Shown here one piece after another: positions 25,601-43,535 of a stretch of DNA of 64,000 nucleotides. Source of the DNA: Marisa cornuarietis (Eukaryota > Mollusca > Gastropoda > Architaenioglossa > Ampullariidae); the NCBI GenBank assembly GCA_004794655.1, contig SMMW01000141.1, positions 746,501-810,500 on the forward strand, read 5' to 3'. The position numbers were made by a program, and so were the translations under genes. Position 1 is the first letter of the stretch, and every line of letters starts with the position of its first letter. A model generated the notes under the pieces. The model did no database searches. It saw only the letters and a list, made by a program, of their open reading frames with translations, and was not told the DNA's origin.

Positions 25601-28600
25601 ATGAGCCACTAGTACATTCTGCACTATGTAGCAAACATGATGGTGTTACTTTGCCAAATCCCCTCAAACCTGGCCATTCCACTGTCGCTATTGCCATCTT
25701 GGTGCAGATGTCTGCCATGCTACTATCATCTTTGGAAAGGGTGGTTCCCAAGTATTTAAAGCTGTTCACCTCCTCCAGTTGTTACGTAAAGCAGTTCTTA
25801 ACCAGACAAATATGAACCAACATTCGACCAAGTCTGGCTGAACCATATTAGCCTGAAGGGACCCATTTGCTTCTGGATGGACACAGAAAGTGCCCTGTTT
25901 ATGGACCAAAATAACTTTGATTTCAAGAATTCTTTTAAAGCCAAGTGCACTAACCACAAACAAACAGAACCTCCCCAGATCTACACAGGCTACCAGAGAA
26001 AATCCTCTTCACATAAGTGCTTACCTGATTATTTGACATTGCTCACCTGTTTTTGCCGAGCATGAGGACCCTGAGGGACCTGAGGGAGGACAGACCAGAT
26101 ATCTGCTCTATCTGGTTGTCATAAAGGTCTAGAAAGATAAGACGCCGTAGTGCTGACAGATGCTGGATGCGTGTGATGCTGTTGTGCTGATAATTCAGTA
26201 GCCTAAGCTGGTCTTCACCCTCAAGCATGGGGCACACTGTCAACTTCCGTCTGAATGGAAATATTAAAACACTGGTATAATCATGATTCATAATCCTGAC
26301 AAAGCTCATGTTTTTTTTTTCAACAAAACATCAGCAAGAGATAAGATAAGAATGGCACGCTTGGAAAATAACAGTGTGACAATAAGCATATGCATGCAAT
26401 GTGTCTTGAAAACTGATCTGAGAACTTGATGATTTTTTAATAAAAGAAAAACTATCAAATTATCATTTAGGAAGCGTCTCTGGTCTAGTCACAAGCTGTT
26501 ATAGGTAACACAAAAAGTAAAAGCAAATTATCTCCTGATACTTGAATGGATTGGGAAATTATATGTATTAAGATTATTCCTAGGCTGAGAATATTATTTA
26601 CCTGGTCTACCTTAAGGCATTAGCATGAATAAGCAGAAATTCTTTTAAATGAAGGAAAACATTTCAAACAGTTTAACTCTTTCATGATATTCTGTGAAAA
26701 TATGCATGGATAGCTATGTCTGTCATATAGCTGTTCCACAAAATGCTGGGCTGCTAGAATGTCACAACTCTTCAAGACTGGATAACAAAATAAGGAAAAG
26801 ATCCCCACTATCCTTCAAGGAATATTTTGTCATAATCTTTTTTAATAGCTATGTTCCAGAGTTCTAAAGTTCTAGAAAATTACTCTGGTGGTCGCTATGT
26901 TTGGTCAGAGATTACTATGTTTGAAGACAACACACTTTGGGCTCCACAAACTAGCTTATCCAAACATATTCTACTCATTGTTCTGCAACTGACAACACGC
27001 AACAGCTCTTACAAACTGAACTTTTGACTGTCAAGGAAAGACAGCTCTCAGTGCTAACAGGTGCCTGAAACCGCAGGATTATATTATTAATACACGAAAG
27101 AAAGAAAGACTTGCTCATCTTATCACCTATCAAGGTTGAGTCGATCAGGATTGGTGGCACGCTCTTCAGGTGTTCTGTATACGACTGGCACACCTGGGGC
27201 TGAAGGGCTCTCAGCAAAAATAACCTGGTCTCCTGAAAAAAGTCAGTTCTATACTCATCTTGAAGAATGTGAACCACAGTGTATCTATAGTCCAGGTTAT
27301 TTACATCAAATAAAAAAATGTTTAATCATAATTCACAAGTCTTCCTTAAAGTGAGATCTGCCTGAGCTTTCACCCACTCTTCCCTGAAAACCCTTGCACC
27401 TGCCAACTTGTGTAAATGTGACACCGATGCCCACTCAAAACTGTAGGTGGATGGCAAGTCATTTGTGCTGAATTCTGAATTACATACCCTCCAGACTCTA
27501 TCATGCAATATTTTAAATTCTGTTAAATTGTGCAAGATGGTGTGTCTGAAGCTAAATTGAAAGACATGGTTCAGGTGTACTGACAGTCAATCATTACAAA
27601 GATTAGTTTGGTGTTTTAGATAGTTACTAGGCCAGTTACTAGAAAACTCCACACAGACACACAGAAGCCAACTGATGCCTATTTATCAGAAAAGATAAAC
27701 TAAGCGGACAGAAAGGGTAGAAGTCGTATATGCCATGCCCAAGACATGATGAAACACTTACAATCAGCTGCCTTTTCTAGGCTCAGTGAATATAACTCAC
27801 CTTGAAGTTTACAATGGAAGTTATGGACAACTGCTTTTTATAAAGACAAATTTTTTGTCTATCACCAGTTCTTCATTGTTATTTAAGTAGCTTACAATTA
27901 AAATGCAAATAATATTCTTGGCTATCAGGGTTACATAACTAAAGCTTGAGAAGAAAAATAAAAGCAAGAGAAAGTCGTAAGATACAAGTATGCAACTCTT
28001 AAAGACCGAACTTCACCGTCGAACGAGAACGAATGGAGGGAGGTGAGTGTACTTGTCAGGCCTCATGGAAGCAATTAGTGAAAAATGACCACTAGGGCAG
28101 AAGACTGACTACTAGGGTAGCCGGTGCTCCTTCCTTCCCCTCCTGGGTCCAGGCATTCTTTCCCACTTTAAGCTAAAATCTTGGCCTTTAAATCAATTAT
28201 CTATTATTCTATAACTCTCTAGATCACATATATTACATGCCTGTGTAAAAACGTTTTAAAAAACCCTCTGCAAAAAAAAATAAAAAACATGTATGATCAT
28301 ATGTGACTTACCAGGAAGGAAAGCTGCTGTTTTCTGGACCTTCAGCATTTGAGCACTGCGAGATTCTCTGCTTGGTGGAGATGTTTCCTCATCTCCTACT
28401 CCTGTGCCATCGCTGCCAGGTTCCTGGACTGATGATGCTGGCACTCCTCCTGACTTTTTTCCTGATACCCGGTAATGGATAGGAATTTTCTCTGTGTATA
28501 GATGCAATCAATACAAGACCAAACATTCATTTTGCACACAGAACAACAGGTTTACTAAATGTCATTAATGATGACATTCATGAATTTGTAATGCTCATCA

Positions 28601-31600
28601 TCACGATTGTGATCACCATAAATTCCTTGGCATTTAGTGAAATGTTATTTTCCGACTGTAGACTTTGTCAAATGGTTAAAATTTAAGGGTGCTATCATCA
28701 AGTTTAAAAAAAAACAATAAATGTAGTGAATTTTTTTCTCCTAATTTTAACATATTAGTTGATCCCATATCTTTCTCTCGCCCCCTTTACCAGTCTGTCA
28801 CTGGTTATTTCCTTTGACTGTTTGATATATGTATCAAAAGTAGAATGTATTCAAAAAGTAACAATCATATTCATAAACAAAATCTTTTCAGATTTAAAAA
28901 CGTACACTCACAATAAAAAGTGAACACCACAAAAAACAACTAAGAAAACCCCATTTCTGTAAAAAAAATACACAAAAGTGCAGTGACAAAAATGAAAAAG
29001 TATCCTTGAAATAAAGAACCTAAAGTTTGTAAGAAGAGGACAAGTAGGCACATTACAAGTTATAACTTTTACTGAAAAGTTTTTATAGCAATAAAATTCT
29101 TTCTGCAGGAGTAGTTTAAAAAAAGAAAGAATGAAGACAAGGTAGCAGTCTGTAATGAATAAACCCATTTACATTAAAAGCAGGTACAAAGTATTTGACG
29201 TCTGGCTTATTTCTATTTTCATATTTTCACCTCTTTGGAGAGTGGAAGGACAGTGATCTTTCCAACAGAGAACCTTACACAAATATACATCCTACTGTAA
29301 TGATGACCAATAGACATCAGTAATGTGTCAGTCTTGACACTCTGTAATGTCATAGGATTACTAGGAATAGGGCTGAAGTGTTGGTGCCACGCTCTTGCTT
29401 TCCCACAAGTCGAGCGGACACGCAACAAAACAAAACCGCATAGCTGAACAACTGGAATTTGATGTAATTGTACTCTTGTAAATTGATGTGTAAAACACTT
29501 GATGATTAATAATTTCTTCATACACTAAACTGATTTGAGTTTGCTGTTGGGGGATGTATGCTGGGGGCTCGAAGTAAGATTTGATCACTATTAGCAATTT
29601 AGTGTAAGTGTTTCGTGTCCACAGTAAACGTCGGCATGAGATGGTAAAGGTATCAAGAGTGTGATTAGCCCGAGGCAGCGGCAACTGCAACCCTCTAACC
29701 ATCTTCATGTGTCCTTCTCCCCAAGGTTCACAACATGTAAGCCCAATTCTATGTCCTCCCAGCATTGATTGATCTACCACAAGGTGCACAGAACAGTACA
29801 AAAGTGATCAATGAATATGATCCTGCCTGTAGTTTGCTTCTTTGTAGGGCAGAGACACAATATAGCCAAGCACACTACAAACCTACAAGTACAACTCAGC
29901 CACTGACATAAAATATGTCCATTGCAAAATGACTGTAGTATTCACTATCTGCCAATCAAGATCATGACCTCAAGTACAGGTTTCACACACTGTAAAGGAG
30001 CAGGTACTGTTCGCCTTTGTTGTGTCTTTGCACTGTTTCAACAATGATTTGCCAGAACAAGTGTGGTATGCTGGTGAAGACTGGGTGTACAGAACATGGT
30101 GAAAATGGCAGGCCCTGAGTACCAATGTTTGCTTGCAGACACAAACTTCTACACCAGCACCAGCTGCACATTTGATTACAAGTGTTTGCTGACCCAAACT
30201 CCTACACACGCCCCAGCAGCACATATCATTTAATTATCAGTGCTTGTGTGAAGACACAAACTCCTACACTAGCACCATCTGCACATCTAATTTTAGATTA
30301 CAAAGGAAATTCTGCTAGCCACCATACAGTAATACACATCCAATGTCTGGTAAACCAAGGTAATTTCAACTTTTATATAGATTGATAATTTATAAGTATA
30401 AGACTCGCTTGAAAAATTAACAGTTTGAAACAATGACACATAAGCGTGCACATACACACATCACAGAGAATGCGTGCACACACATGGACACACACACACA
30501 TTCTCACATATACACTTATATACTCCCCTACACACACCCACACTCCCAAGCACACATCCACATACATACCCAGCCATCCTCTCACCTATTTATTCTCCCC
30601 CCCCCACCATCATTCACCCACTTCATCCTGTAATTTTGCATTGTGGACAGCCCCTGCACTAGCACCTCTACCTCCCTCATCACCTAACTCTCCCAGTGTA
30701 GAAAACTCTAACATTACTCTCTCCAAATCCTCAGTACTAATGATGATCATGAGAATTAACTAAAGCATACCAGCCTTACAAAATGTTAGTCTCAAGCACA
30801 AATTCTTTGATCCTGCCCACTAGCATGTACATAGGACATTTGTCATGCACTGGTACACAGATACACATGACAGCTGCACAGTAGCTATAATAATAGGTAA
30901 GCAACAGTACAGAAACATTTCTGTAGCTGTATTTTTGATGGGGCAATTGATAAGTTCACGCAAGTTTTCAAAAGCCTGGAAAAAGCCATAAGCATATAAG
31001 ACTGGCTAAATCATGGCCTTTCTCTCTTGGAAGGTCATTACCAGCCTGTTGAAAGATAAATGTGAAATGGAAATGCTCACATGAAATGACAACACATATG
31101 ACTGTGTATCACTGACAAAAGTGAGATGGCCATAGATTACTTAGTTATACAAAAGGACAGAACAGAAAACAGGAAATTAAAGCATGCTCTCAAGTCAGGT
31201 GGGTGGCTTCTGATCAATTCTGTGAACATTATAATTTTTAAGCAAAAAAGACACAAAATATTGACAAATGACATTTAAAGATTAAAATCCTGCCTTGATA
31301 AGAAAAGACCTGGTTGTGAAGTACCATTCAAATAACACTGATTATAATGCACACTGATTATGAATTTATGAAAAAATAAGCAAATGAAATATCTGAATTT
31401 TTGTTCTCCTCAGCAGCAAGAAAGTGTCAGTGTGAAATTGCAGTGAAATAATCTAAAATAAAAGGCTGTTAGAGGGCCAGGACATTTCTGAGAAAGCAAA
31501 TAAACCTTCACCAAATCTATTCAAGCTTTGATCGTCAAATATCAACAGTTTGGTTGCCATCATTAGCACTGGCTGCTGTACTCACCCTGTGAGTCCTTGT

Positions 31601-34004
31601 GGCCTGGTCATGCGAATTACAAGTAACTCTATGTTTATCTCTTCATCAGGAAAATAAACATACAGGGAAAGATATTATGGGATGACATTTTTCAAATAAA
31701 CGGCAAGTATATTATACACAAAAATCATAATTGTTTTATCATATTATTATTACAATTTACAGAATATGTGTACATTTTGTGTTGTTGTGTTGCAAGTGAC
31801 AGAAAATATGCGAAGGATGATAGCAAAATGGGCTCTGCGCCATGTATTTCGTAAGAAGTCATTTCTAGGACTGTGGATCTCCTTCACAAACCCAATAACT
31901 GTGTGCCAACTGGGCAAGTGATTAACTTTTAATAATCCTTTGCTCTTTTATGTTACTTCTTTCTATACAGAGTATACATTAATAAAGTACACGAGTAATA
32001 AAATTTGCATGCAACTTACCAGCAAAGTTCTGAAGCTGAAGCTCACTGGTAGTAAATGAAGGTTGGGTGAAGCGCCTCATAGTCAGGTCTGTGGCATGTG
32101 TGGGTCGAAAAACAAATGGCTCAAGTAATTGGGGTTGGTTATTCTGCTGCAAGATGATGATAAAACTATGTATAAGCAGGCGTAAAACGGGTTCTCGCTA
32201 GTCCCATACAAATAATACACTGTCATGCTATGTGTGTCATGTCTAGCCCCCAAACTCAATGTAAACTCCAAAGTGTATACTGCTTAAAATATATATATAA
32301 AAAATACACTATCCAAGAAAAACCATCTGAGCTGTACGTTAGTTCAGGTGCTGTTATCATAGTGGTGATTTACTATAGCTGCTCCAGGGCAGTCAGGATC
32401 AGTACACAAAGATTACAAAGACTACATTTTTCTATACCTTACTGGAACAGTGACCATGCATAGCTGTTTTCTCAGGATGTCCATAAAGTGACAATAAAAC
32501 AGAATTAAATACTGATAAAGAATCGAAAGTTGTTGGAGAAATTGACAGTTTCTGTATACGTGACAACCTAAAGCACTTTTTTCAGTAACATCATCTTTCT
32601 TCAGAAAAAAATACACAGGTCTCTTTTTGATCATGCAATAAGAGTAACGCCATTTCAGTGGCATTTTCTTTATGAAAGTATTTAGATCAGAAGATTTTAT
32701 GACAAATAAATGTTAAGCACCTTTGTATTATAGTTTTCAGAAACATTACACAAAAGCTGGTAATTTTCTACATAACTGAGAACTATGCATCACAGAAATA
32801 TAAATAAATACAACAGCAGTAAACCAGAAACATGTCAATTCACTCATAAGCTGTAAATGTTTAGATGGCAGCCATAATAAAAGTGATGTTCAAGCCTTCA
32901 TCTTTTATTCTTTACATATGTTTCAGTTAAGAAAAACTACCTTTCAAAAGATTAAGCATGCTATTTACACTTAAAGTTATCTATAACTGAGCAAAAGCAA
33001 CTTGGTCTAACAGAGCATAGGTAATTAATCTGAAGGAATGAAAGCAGCAGTGAATAAGGTGGAATGAATATCTTAAATTTGCACCATGCAGCAGTCAAGA
33101 TTTTGTCATTAACTTTATTTGATTATCCTAATCTATACTTGTAAATAAAAAGGAGTACATGAATGAACCTTGGAAGATTTCCAAGTCAAAAACTACTGAA
33201 AATCATGAAATGGAAGACCCTTGATGAAAATATGTCATGTCTTCAAGTATAAATTTAATATTAGAGTTATGAAAGCACTTTTTACTGGAATCAGAATTAG
33301 ATGTCAATAAACATAATCTACCATTTTTGGAGATGTGGTCCTGCTAACTGTGAACACACACTTCACTTTATTCATGGTCATTAAAAAAGATGTACATCAC
33401 ATTTTCTATAATCCAATAAAGATAAAATAATCAAAATTAATAAACAAAAAGCAGATAGATGCAGAAGCAGAAGCAATTATTTATTTTAACATTACCCAAC
33501 ACCAAGTCGTCTTCTCCTCAAATGAGTCAAGCTTCAACTGTGTTTCACTTTAAACAGTTTTCTGCATTACATTTAAGCCTTGAAGAAACAAACACAAATA
33601 AAAATGAGACAGAAGCGTATGCTATTTCCCTTAATATATAACAGCCTCTTCACATAAATTAAGAGTTACATGTATATTCATGTAAAATACTGTATGAATA
33701 AAATATGAAAAAGCTCGTAAACAAAATTACTAAGCAAAACTGGCAGGAAAGTGCAGATCACTTCTTGGTAAAGGAAAAGCAAGGCATGTAAATCTCATAA
33801 TGCAAGAATAATTTGGCATGCCATGCTATGCAGAAGCAAGTTTTATTCAAGGTATGAATGGGATCCATGTACTTGATGGCGTTGTTAACAATAATAAACA
33901 GCAATAAGCAAACAAAGATTTTTGACTTTTGCAAAGGCAACTAATAATTAACATACCTCTTTCTGCAGAATGTGTTTAGGCCTTTGTTTGTTGTAAGTGT
34001 ACAT
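9042..34004 (-). CDS. LRRC49: LRRC49, leucine-rich-repeat subunit of the tubulin polyglutamylase complex; 16 coding exons
   Basis: Non-catalytic subunit of the TTLL1 tubulin polyglutamylase complex (cilia, centrioles, neuronal microtubules). Exons, 5' to 3' on the minus strand: 33957-34004, 32020-32146, 28312-28491, 27127-27232, 26047-26250, 23849-23915, 21627-21770, 20686-20747, 16174-16321, 15401-15484, 14852-15051, 14176-14313, 12001-12217, 10144-10329, 9622-9861, 9042-9233. Every junction is GT..AG and the phases agree: 780 aa (human 686). Residues 1-153 are divergent and Ser/Pro-rich. LRRs run from RKLTVCPMLEGEDQLRLL (about 154) to DGNPICQDPSY (about 345), with repeats such as LIFLDLYDNQI and LRVLNLAGNQI. 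A charged EEERRLALVMARKEEERR helix follows at 363-390. The conserved C-terminal domain (ETLTLYGPLALG, FRFIDFDEI, GNPVTKFTLWR, INAERLFG) spans about 505-715. Start at 34004 is the first ATG compatible with the frame but not proven. Introns hold several LINE relics. Confidence 0.96.
10495..11830 (-). mobile_element. CR1-like LINE, 5'-truncated and decayed, in LRRC49 intron
   Basis: On the minus strand, broken frames encode the second half of a non-LTR reverse transcriptase: ISGPTLAWFNSYL around 11760, SLISPPNYIKVGDTNI near 11410, then SRLEYCNSLLAGCPAYL and KLQKVQNSAA near 11200. This order and wording are typical of CR1-superfamily elements. The 3' end is marked by GGCCATATAAATCATACATT followed by TTA repeats, at plus 10495-10511. 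Several stops and frameshifts show it is dead. It lies between LRRC49 exons 12001-12217 and 10144-10329, in the same orientation as the gene. Confidence 0.8.
12540..13745 (-). mobile_element. Rex1-like (CR1 superfamily) LINE reverse transcriptase relic
   Basis: Minus-strand frames give, in order, KICKASGLDGICGRTLRFC (13640-13690), FVPVPKKASAQHLNDFRPVA (about 13500), VLSPLLFILYA (13080), the catalytic FSDDTALLSLLSG (13000) and EFIAWCDDNFLELNV (12930). The catalytic box is FSDD rather than the commoner YADD, as I recall for Rex1/Babar elements. After NV the frame shifts, but further palm/thumb-like sequence (TFKYLG-type) continues to about 12540. Several frame breaks make it inactive. It is in the LRRC49 intron between exons 14176-14313 and 12001-12217. 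Confidence 0.82.
15865..15912. repeat. (CAT)16 microsatellite
   Basis: Sixteen perfect CAT units run uninterrupted in the LRRC49 intron between exons 16174-16321 and 15401-15484. Read forward they give runs of His or Ser in open frames, which are not genes. Confidence 0.97.
17656..17830. repeat. Three-copy 55-57-bp minisatellite
   Basis: The phrase CTGACATTTCAATCATC recurs at about 17666, 17723 (with two changes) and 17778, each followed by an ATGCCAGCTCTAG-like segment, a GGCC/CCGG-containing stretch and a GCTGTTGTGCCT-type link. The period is 55-57 bases. It lies in the long LRRC49 intron between exons 20686-20747 and 16174-16321, inside a locally GC-richer block. Confidence 0.75.
18200..18860. 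other. GC- and CpG-richer island inside an LRRC49 intron
   Basis: This block stands out from its AT-rich surroundings, with many CpGs (CGTATCGCACGCCCC, CTCGCGCTAC, CCGCCGCACAGCG). It could be an internal promoter, a young insertion or part of a repeat; I see no clear coding exon. A tRNA-like ATTGCCGAGGTGGTAAAACGC near 18221 suggests a possible SINE box A, but no convincing box B follows. Confidence 0.4.
19616..19657. repeat. (CA)21 microsatellite
   Basis: An uninterrupted CA run in the LRRC49 intron between exons 20686-20747 and 16174-16321. Confidence 0.97.
19890..20450 (-). mobile_element. Second copy of the CR1-like LINE 3' end, interrupted by another repeat tail
   Basis: The segment 19896-20095 matches 10510-10735 in order: ATGATTTATATAG, AACACAAGGAGGAAT, GTTTCATGAATCTGCAGAGG, AAGACAAGTAGC and CCAATAGATGG all have close counterparts. 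The match resumes near 20380 (AAGTAATGCTCA, GAGAGGTATGTTATTCAG). Between them, about 20097-20340, lies a different sequence whose minus strand ends GGGCTTTGAGCAAATCACC, AAAAGCGCTATGC and then ATTATGATTATTATG, typical of a LINE or SINE 3' tail. This looks like one repeat nested within another. Confidence 0.65.
22060..22145 (+). repeat. LINE/SINE 3' tail with TTA repeat
   Basis: The sequence TGGCGCTATATAAGTTCCC followed by TTTATTATTATTATTT matches the common GCGCTATATAAG-(TTA)n tail of invertebrate LINEs and SINEs. Upstream boundaries are not clear. It is in the LRRC49 intron between exons 23849-23915 and 21627-21770. Confidence 0.5.
22949..23205 (+). mobile_element. LINE ORF2 C-terminal fragment, antisense to LRRC49
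   Basis: An open plus-strand frame encodes KKRKWRWVGHTLRKD, SSITRQAMDWNPQGKRKQGR, PRQTWKRSLMQELK and TWEAAKQTAKDREKWKTTV, ending at a stop. This is the conserved C-terminal tail of a widespread invertebrate non-LTR element often mis-annotated as endonuclease or craniofacial development protein 2-like. The frame is intact over about 85 residues, so this insertion is fairly young or was 5'-truncated recently. It is intronic. Confidence 0.85.
25150..25790 (-). mobile_element. RTE/craniofacial-development-protein-2-like LINE 3' relic
   Basis: Minus-strand text contains FKYLGTTLSKDDSSMADI followed by a KMAIATV segment (25690-25765), and nearer the 3' end HVTCHDAVCESILQCTL and a VKEWTARQDLLITAED-like tail (25220-25440), with several stops and frameshifts. 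The order matches the LINE at 59553-60985. It lies in the intron between LRRC49 exons 26047-26250 and 23849-23915. Confidence 0.65.
30123..30302. repeat. Three-copy minisatellite of about 60 bp
   Basis: Three adjacent imperfect copies share GACACAAACTCCTACACYAGC, CACCAKCTGCACAT and TAATTNNAGTG. They begin near 30123, 30184 and 30241. The middle copy has ACACGCCCCAGCAGCACAT in place of the CACCAGCTGCACAT version. It lies in the LRRC49 intron between exons 32020-32146 and 28312-28491, just before an AC-rich tract at 30433-30560. Confidence 0.75.
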
Positions 34005-34406
34005 TCTGTATATCTCAAACTGCAAAATGATGGCATACTTTTTTCGCGAACTGGCTTCAATAACAAAAATATTAATGGAATTTGCGAGCTACAAGTTTCC
34101 AGTCCGGACTAATAAAAGATTGTCACACGAAAACAAAGCGCATAAAATATAGAGCTTCGGTTCATTTTTGTAGTACAGTGCATGTTACTGAAAAATTATT
34201 GTCATCACACTGTAACTATTTGGGGGTTTCTAATTGAGAATTTGGCGTTCCGATTCACCACTACATACACTAGACTATGAGTATGAACTATGAAGACACG
34301 TTGCAGTACTAAATGTAAATACAACACGTTAAAAATGTTACAGTAATAGATTAACATTGAATCATTTTTTCACATCTTAAATCATTTTAAATATCAGTAA
34401 ATGCAC

Positions 34407-34620
34407 CTTGGTAGCCAAATATAATAAGTCCAAGCAACATGGACTATCATTGTTGTTATGGGTCTGCCATCTTGAAACTGAGGAAGTTGAGTTATAGGCA
34501 TGCGCAGTGAGTCGGAACTTGGCCGTCTGCTTCGTGGCCGGCAGCTTCACGTCCTCATCCTCCTGCAGACTTAGCAGCAACGGCACGTGGTCATCGCTCC
34601 CGGAGCTGACCAAATGTGGA
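34407..34620 (-). other. LRRC49: Candidate noncoding first exon of LRRC49
   Basis: The minus strand reads GGCTACCAAG|GTGCATTT, a usable splice donor at 34406/34407. The first coding exon is preceded by GATATACAG|AATGTAC, a plausible acceptor at 34005. Joining them puts any upstream ATG out of frame with a quick stop, so this exon would be 5' UTR and translation would start at 34004. The transcript start is not known. Confidence 0.4.
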
Positions 34621-34733
34621 CACAAATATAGTGTCAGCTATCACGTGGGCACTCAGGTTGCTAATATAAGTGAACCTCGAAGAAATTACACGTCTTGGAA
34701 ACTTATTGACTCCGTTTTGCCGATTTTCCTAAA
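34600..34733. promoter_or_regulatory. Shared divergent promoter region of LRRC49 and GALT
   Basis: The LRRC49 start codon (34004, minus) and the GALT start codon (34734, plus) point away from each other with only 729 bases between them, and part of that is probably LRRC49 5' UTR. The 34500-34620 segment is CpG-richer (GTCGGAACTTGGCCG, CTTCGTGGCCGGCAG, CAACGGCACGTGGTCATCG) and includes a CACGTG E-box. No TATA box is obvious. A bidirectional promoter is inferred from geometry and composition. Confidence 0.5.
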
Positions 34734-41200
<6,467 letters not shown>

Positions 41201-42324
41201 TAGCTGCGTCAAGGATAGTTTGTTGCCAGTGGCCTATTCATCATTTTCTCAGGAAGAGTACTTCATCACTCAAGCAAAGTGGAAATGGATGTGTTTGGAG
41301 AGAATTACATACAGATTAAGAATTTTTGGCCAGATTACTGTTGTGCCAAATCTTGTTACTTAAGTGCCTTATGGTTGTCCAGGTGTTGACCTGAATTTGT
41401 ACTGTCACTTGTGAATGGAGAATGCACCTCAGTATTCATGGGCTGTAAGAACATCTTCACAGAAATGGTTTTCTCGCTTTAAGAATTTTAGTAAATAAGT
41501 GGTGTCTATGTGTTAAAGCTTATTTAGTCTGAAATTTACTTCTGTATTTCATGGGTATATCTGCAATATGAATGATAATCTAAATTCCTGTTTAGTAGTG
41601 TATTCGCCTGTTTACATATTCATCGACCACTTATTTTATGCATGATGCTTAATTTTTTGTTTGTCTGTTACTCATATTGTAAATGAATCTCAGAGCGAGA
41701 ACATTAGATGTGGAGGTATAGAGCTGAGTGAATATATTTGCATGCTTCCAGAGTGCTTTCATATTACACTAGTGCACATTGAATGCCTTAACACCTCATG
41801 GCATAGTTCCCCTAGGTTAACTACGTGTACCTGCTGACTAGTGCAGAGGGTGTGTAATGGTGCAAAGATAACATCATGGAGATTACTTTATTCACTTAGG
41901 TTGGTAGGGGTTATGGGGAGGGGGATTGGACAATAGTAACTGCAACAGCAAACCAAAATATTTTATGATGTATTTTACCCAGAATTTTATGACACCCAAT
42001 TTTTTCCAGATGCTGATAATGTCTTTTTGTGTGTGTGTTTATATATATATATATATACAGAGAGAGAGATATCAAAATTTTATGGCTGCTCCCTCATGTT
42101 TGTGGCATTTTCACTACTGCCCACTTCCACTGTAGGTTACTGTTTATGGTCCCCCCTACAAACAGTTTACAGTGCTGGGTGGTGGCTTTTTAGGCCACAC
42201 CTCATTTGACTTATTACCTACCCTTTTATATTATTTTTGTTCCTTATGTTGGCTTTTATTGTTGAGGATGTTATTATATCAACTAGGGGTTTTTATTTCT
42301 CAGCCTTTTAATATATCATTACTT

Positions 42325-42385
42325 TCTCTCGCCGTGATATAGCCTTAGTCGCTGGCACGGCGTAAAACACAACCAACCAGCTTAC
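42325..42385 (+). repeat. Interspersed repeat end with hairpin core
   Basis: The segment contains GCCGTGATATAGCCTTAG, then CGCTGGCACGGCGTAAAAC and ACAACCAACC. GCCGTG and CACGGC form an inverted pair around a short loop. From memory this motif ends a common interspersed repeat in mollusc genomes; the upstream limit is not clear. Confidence 0.5.
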
Positions 42386-43394
42386 TGTACACCACCCTGT
42401 ATGTGTCCTGCGTCACGGTACAGCTGAAGATTGGGAGTGTGACCAGTGACATCAAGGGGTTTCAACATGCTAAAAAGTGTGAAACATTTGACTTTAAGGT
42501 TTTGTAAAATTCCTCTTTTTGTTTTTGGACCATGGGACGTCCAAGCTGAAAACATGTTTATAAAAAGGCTAATAATGTTTTCAGAATGTTTTCTTATCAC
42601 CTGGCCTTTGAAGAAAGCTGGCATATGAGTAATAAACTGGTTATTTTTGCTCTGGGTGATACTGTTACAAGAAGCCTTCTGTACTGTTGTTTTATCTTAT
42701 TATGTTCTGAAGGTTAGTATACGTTAATATATTAATGAGTTTGTTACCACTTATACTTTTCATGTATATTTGTGCATATTTCATATATTGTATGTTAAAT
42801 TTGGTATATCTCTATCCTATCATCACAAAAACGTGAAAATCAGGGTTTGTTCTAGATATTTCTATCACTGGATGGGTGTAGATGATATCATCAACAAGTA
42901 AGACACAGGGATACTTAAGTGTGCAAGTTTAAGATGCATTTTTGATAGCAACATTACCAGCTAACAGCCTTTTTTCTAAAAAAAAAACTTGACTTGTTTT
43001 TGTAATAAAATTTGATTCATGTTTTATGGTTATATAAAAGACTAACAGTTATGGGAGGCTCCATAGCATTGTGAGCAGTACTCTCAATTCTCAATTTATA
43101 TCACTAATCCTAGTCTCACTTAGGCTGCTCCCTTTGCCCAATAAGTTACAATGGGAAACTTTATTGTTGTTGATTTTGGAAGGGAAAATGCTTCCACCTC
43201 ATGGTGATTTTGCACTGTGGGGTGTGGGGGGGATATTTGGGGAATGTGGGTATGGGGAAGGTGGGTCAAGGTAGGGAGGTATGTGGGGAGGGTCGCTGTT
43301 TTGTGGCGCCACAGGTGTTGTCTGCTCTTACTTGTGCCCTCTTTTTCGCATGGGAAACCATTTGTCGAGAAAGATAAAAGGCAGCTAGGATCCA

Positions 43395-43535
43395 CCCTTT
43401 CAAAATCCATGGCCTAGACAAAGTAAACGACTTATAGATCATTCTACAGTTCATTCCTAAACCAAGTAAACAAAATACAGATCACACCACAATCCATGCC
43501 CTAGACCAATTAAACTACTTATAGATCCTTGCCAG
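43395..43535. repeat. Three-copy repeat of about 45 bp
   Basis: Three adjacent imperfect copies share CATGGCCTAGACAAAGTAAAC or CATGCCCTAGACCAATTAAAC followed by TTATAGATC; the middle copy is more diverged (CATTCCTAAACCAAGTAAAC, ATACAGATC). They lie downstream of GALT in intergenic DNA. Confidence 0.7.

Noticed and set aside
34378..34625. Alternative LRRC49 start at ATG 34625
   Set aside because: Joining this frame through the donor at 34406 to the next exon shifts the frame and stops after about ten residues.
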